Positions 63,101-64,000 of a DNA stretch of 64,000 nucleotides are shown here, piece after piece. This DNA is from Daedaleopsis sinensis. Lineage: Eukaryota; Basidiomycota; Agaricomycetes; Polyporales; Polyporaceae. The notes below the pieces were generated by a model. The model did no database searches. It was given only the letters and a program-made list of their open reading frames with translations, and was not told the origin of the DNA. A program made the translations under genes and the position numbers. Location of the stretch: NCBI GenBank assembly GCA_033807695.1, contig CM066300.1, positions 434,001 through 498,000 on the forward strand, in the 5' to 3' direction. Numbering within the stretch: the stretch's first letter is position 1; the number at the start of each line of letters is the position of its first letter.

Positions 63101-63647
63101 CCGGCTGCGGTAGAATATAAATATGCCCATAACAATGCTAGAAATAATACTCACAAGATGTAGTTGAGACGGCAGCGAGCTCTGAGATGATAGTATAGAC
63201 TGCGAGGACAGCGGCTTGTTAGATGATGGCGGCAACTTGAAGGGCTGTGCAGGTGAGCAGAATTGTTGTTGAGTAGACGGAAGAGTCGAGTGACTAGCTC
63301 ACTTACTAGTGAGGTTGACGGGGCAGACGGCGAGGGGCCTCCAAGTTGTCGGCTGAGGTATGGCAGAGGGGGTGTTGGGGCTCTTTGCACGAAACTGCTT
63401 GCACTGGCAACACTACTACGGCGGCTGAGTGCACGCATGTGCTCTTGAGTGGTACAGTGAGATGAGATGTGCTTCTTGTTGATTATGCGAGCAGATCCAT
63501 CCCTCTTTGCTGGGCATACTGCACATCTGTATTCCTTCCCTCCCGGAAGTGGAACAAGCTCTGACAATGCACGGTGAATTTGAGTGGTTAATTAATAAAC
63601 TAGAATTACTCACCATTTTTGCGGACTAGCTCGTCGACGGCAGACAT
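57146..63647 (-). CDS. transposase-like protein (Tnp2/CACTA-type core), 18 exons
   Basis: About 1508 aa, frame kept over all exons: 63647-63614, 63560-63307, 63244-63155, 63104-62513, 62450-62368, 62301-62068, 62015-~61750, ~60699-60570, 60514-60409, 60355-60088, 60030-59814, 59763-59457, 59397-59039, 58980-58578, 58522-58305, 58253-58101, 58018-57619, 57558-57146. The ~61750/60699 join is provisional. The N-terminus has a zinc-finger-like [10 protein letters not shown] ... [15 protein letters not shown]. The core holds [17 protein letters not shown], then [19 protein letters not shown] followed by [10 protein letters not shown], and [16 protein letters not shown]. These resemble the acidic D.., GD and D/E..H-LLLG blocks of Tnp2 transposases (by recall, not by search). 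The same multi-copy family is common in Agaricomycetes. Introns are AT-rich (TATATA). Intact frame argues for recent mobility or domestication. Terminal inverted repeats were not identified. Confidence 0.7.
60700..61749. repeat. CCGACA-rich satellite in an intron of the transposase-like gene
   Basis: The plus strand is studded with CCGACA/CCGATG words from about 60700 to 61600. Two ordered arrays are visible: five units of 21 bp (core CTCGCCGACATTGGGTTTCC) at about 61205-61310, and some eighteen units of about 12 bp (CCCCGACACTTC and variants) at about 61366-61590. Unit lengths are multiples of three, so long frames run through it on both strands. Confidence 0.85.
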
Positions 63648-64000
63648 TGACGGTGAGCGAATGGTTGTGCCTGCAAGAGCTGATTTTTTCGCAAAGGAGG
63701 AGGGGGAGGAGGAGGAGGAGGAGGAGGAGGAGGGATATGAGCGTGCACTGGTGTGCAGTGCAGGAGGAAACCTGCAGTGCCACATATCACGTGATCTTCC
63801 CACGCACTGCCAGGTGTCACCGCCTTCGACGCGCAGGCTTGTTGACTTGCAACCATCTCCACCATCGTCGACCACCAACACGTTCTTCCCGCTCATGCCT
63901 GCCATCCTCTCTGCCACAACATCTCTTCTTGGAACAGTTGCCGACGGCAAGCTTCCTCAGCTTGGCTTCACGATTTCTTTCATCGGCCGTATCCCAGAAG
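63648..64000. other. 5' flank of the transposase-like gene, window edge
   Basis: Contains a GGA microsatellite at about 63696-63734 and the palindromic word ATCACGTGAT at 63787-63796 (CACGTG core). The gene promoter, and any terminal inverted repeat of an element, would lie here or beyond the window end. Confidence 0.5.

Noticed and set aside
63696..63734. GGA-rich run as a coding poly-Ser/Glu tract
   Set aside because: Lies upstream of the first exon of the transposase-like gene; read as a microsatellite.

Overview
This window is nuclear DNA of a filamentous basidiomycete, most likely a wood-decaying Agaricomycete (white-rot polypore type). The evidence is the combination of many 50-80 bp GT-AG introns, GC-rich coding exons, a copper LPMO of family AA9, an aryl-alcohol-oxidase-like and two glucose-oxidase-like GMC flavoenzymes, a secreted DUF7223-type protein, and a single-copy housekeeping block (NAP1, Ubp14/USP5, Ssz1) with conserved fungal architecture. 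There is nothing bacterial, organellar or viral. I reconstructed exon structures by following reading frame and splice sites. Where every junction keeps phase, this is stated.

Layout. 0.4-14.5 kb: an oxidative-enzyme neighbourhood with a GMC oxidoreductase carrying a GPI-like tail, a SAM-dependent methyltransferase, a multi-pass membrane protein, and two tandem glucose-oxidase-like GMC paralogues. 17.4-25.3 kb: a secreted DUF7223-type protein, a Zn2Cys6 transcription factor, a long gene-free stretch, and the AA9 LPMO. 26.9-36.0 kb: an unstable accessory block in which members of an unrecognised ~340-residue protein family (three complete genes, one truncated copy, one relic) alternate with F-box/LRR-type fragments. 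A near-perfect 1.4 kb tandem duplication sits in the middle.

37.6-53.8 kb: a conserved housekeeping block. It holds a very large AT-hook/zf-4CXXC_R1 chromatin-type protein (7 exons, 1627 aa), nucleosome assembly protein NAP1 ending in CKQQ, ubiquitin-specific protease Ubp14/USP5, the atypical Hsp70 Ssz1 (head-to-head with Ubp14) and a type II haloacid-dehalogenase-like HAD enzyme. 54.0-56.9 kb: two hypothetical genes.

57.1-63.6 kb: an intact, about 18-exon, roughly 1500-residue gene. Its product has an N-terminal zinc-finger-like motif and a core that resembles Tnp2/CACTA-type transposases. A ~1 kb CCGACA-rich satellite occupies one of its introns. With its AT-rich introns and the GAG microsatellite beyond its 5' end, this is the clearest mobile-element-like unit in the window, and the 26.9-36 kb array is the other place to look for something undescribed.
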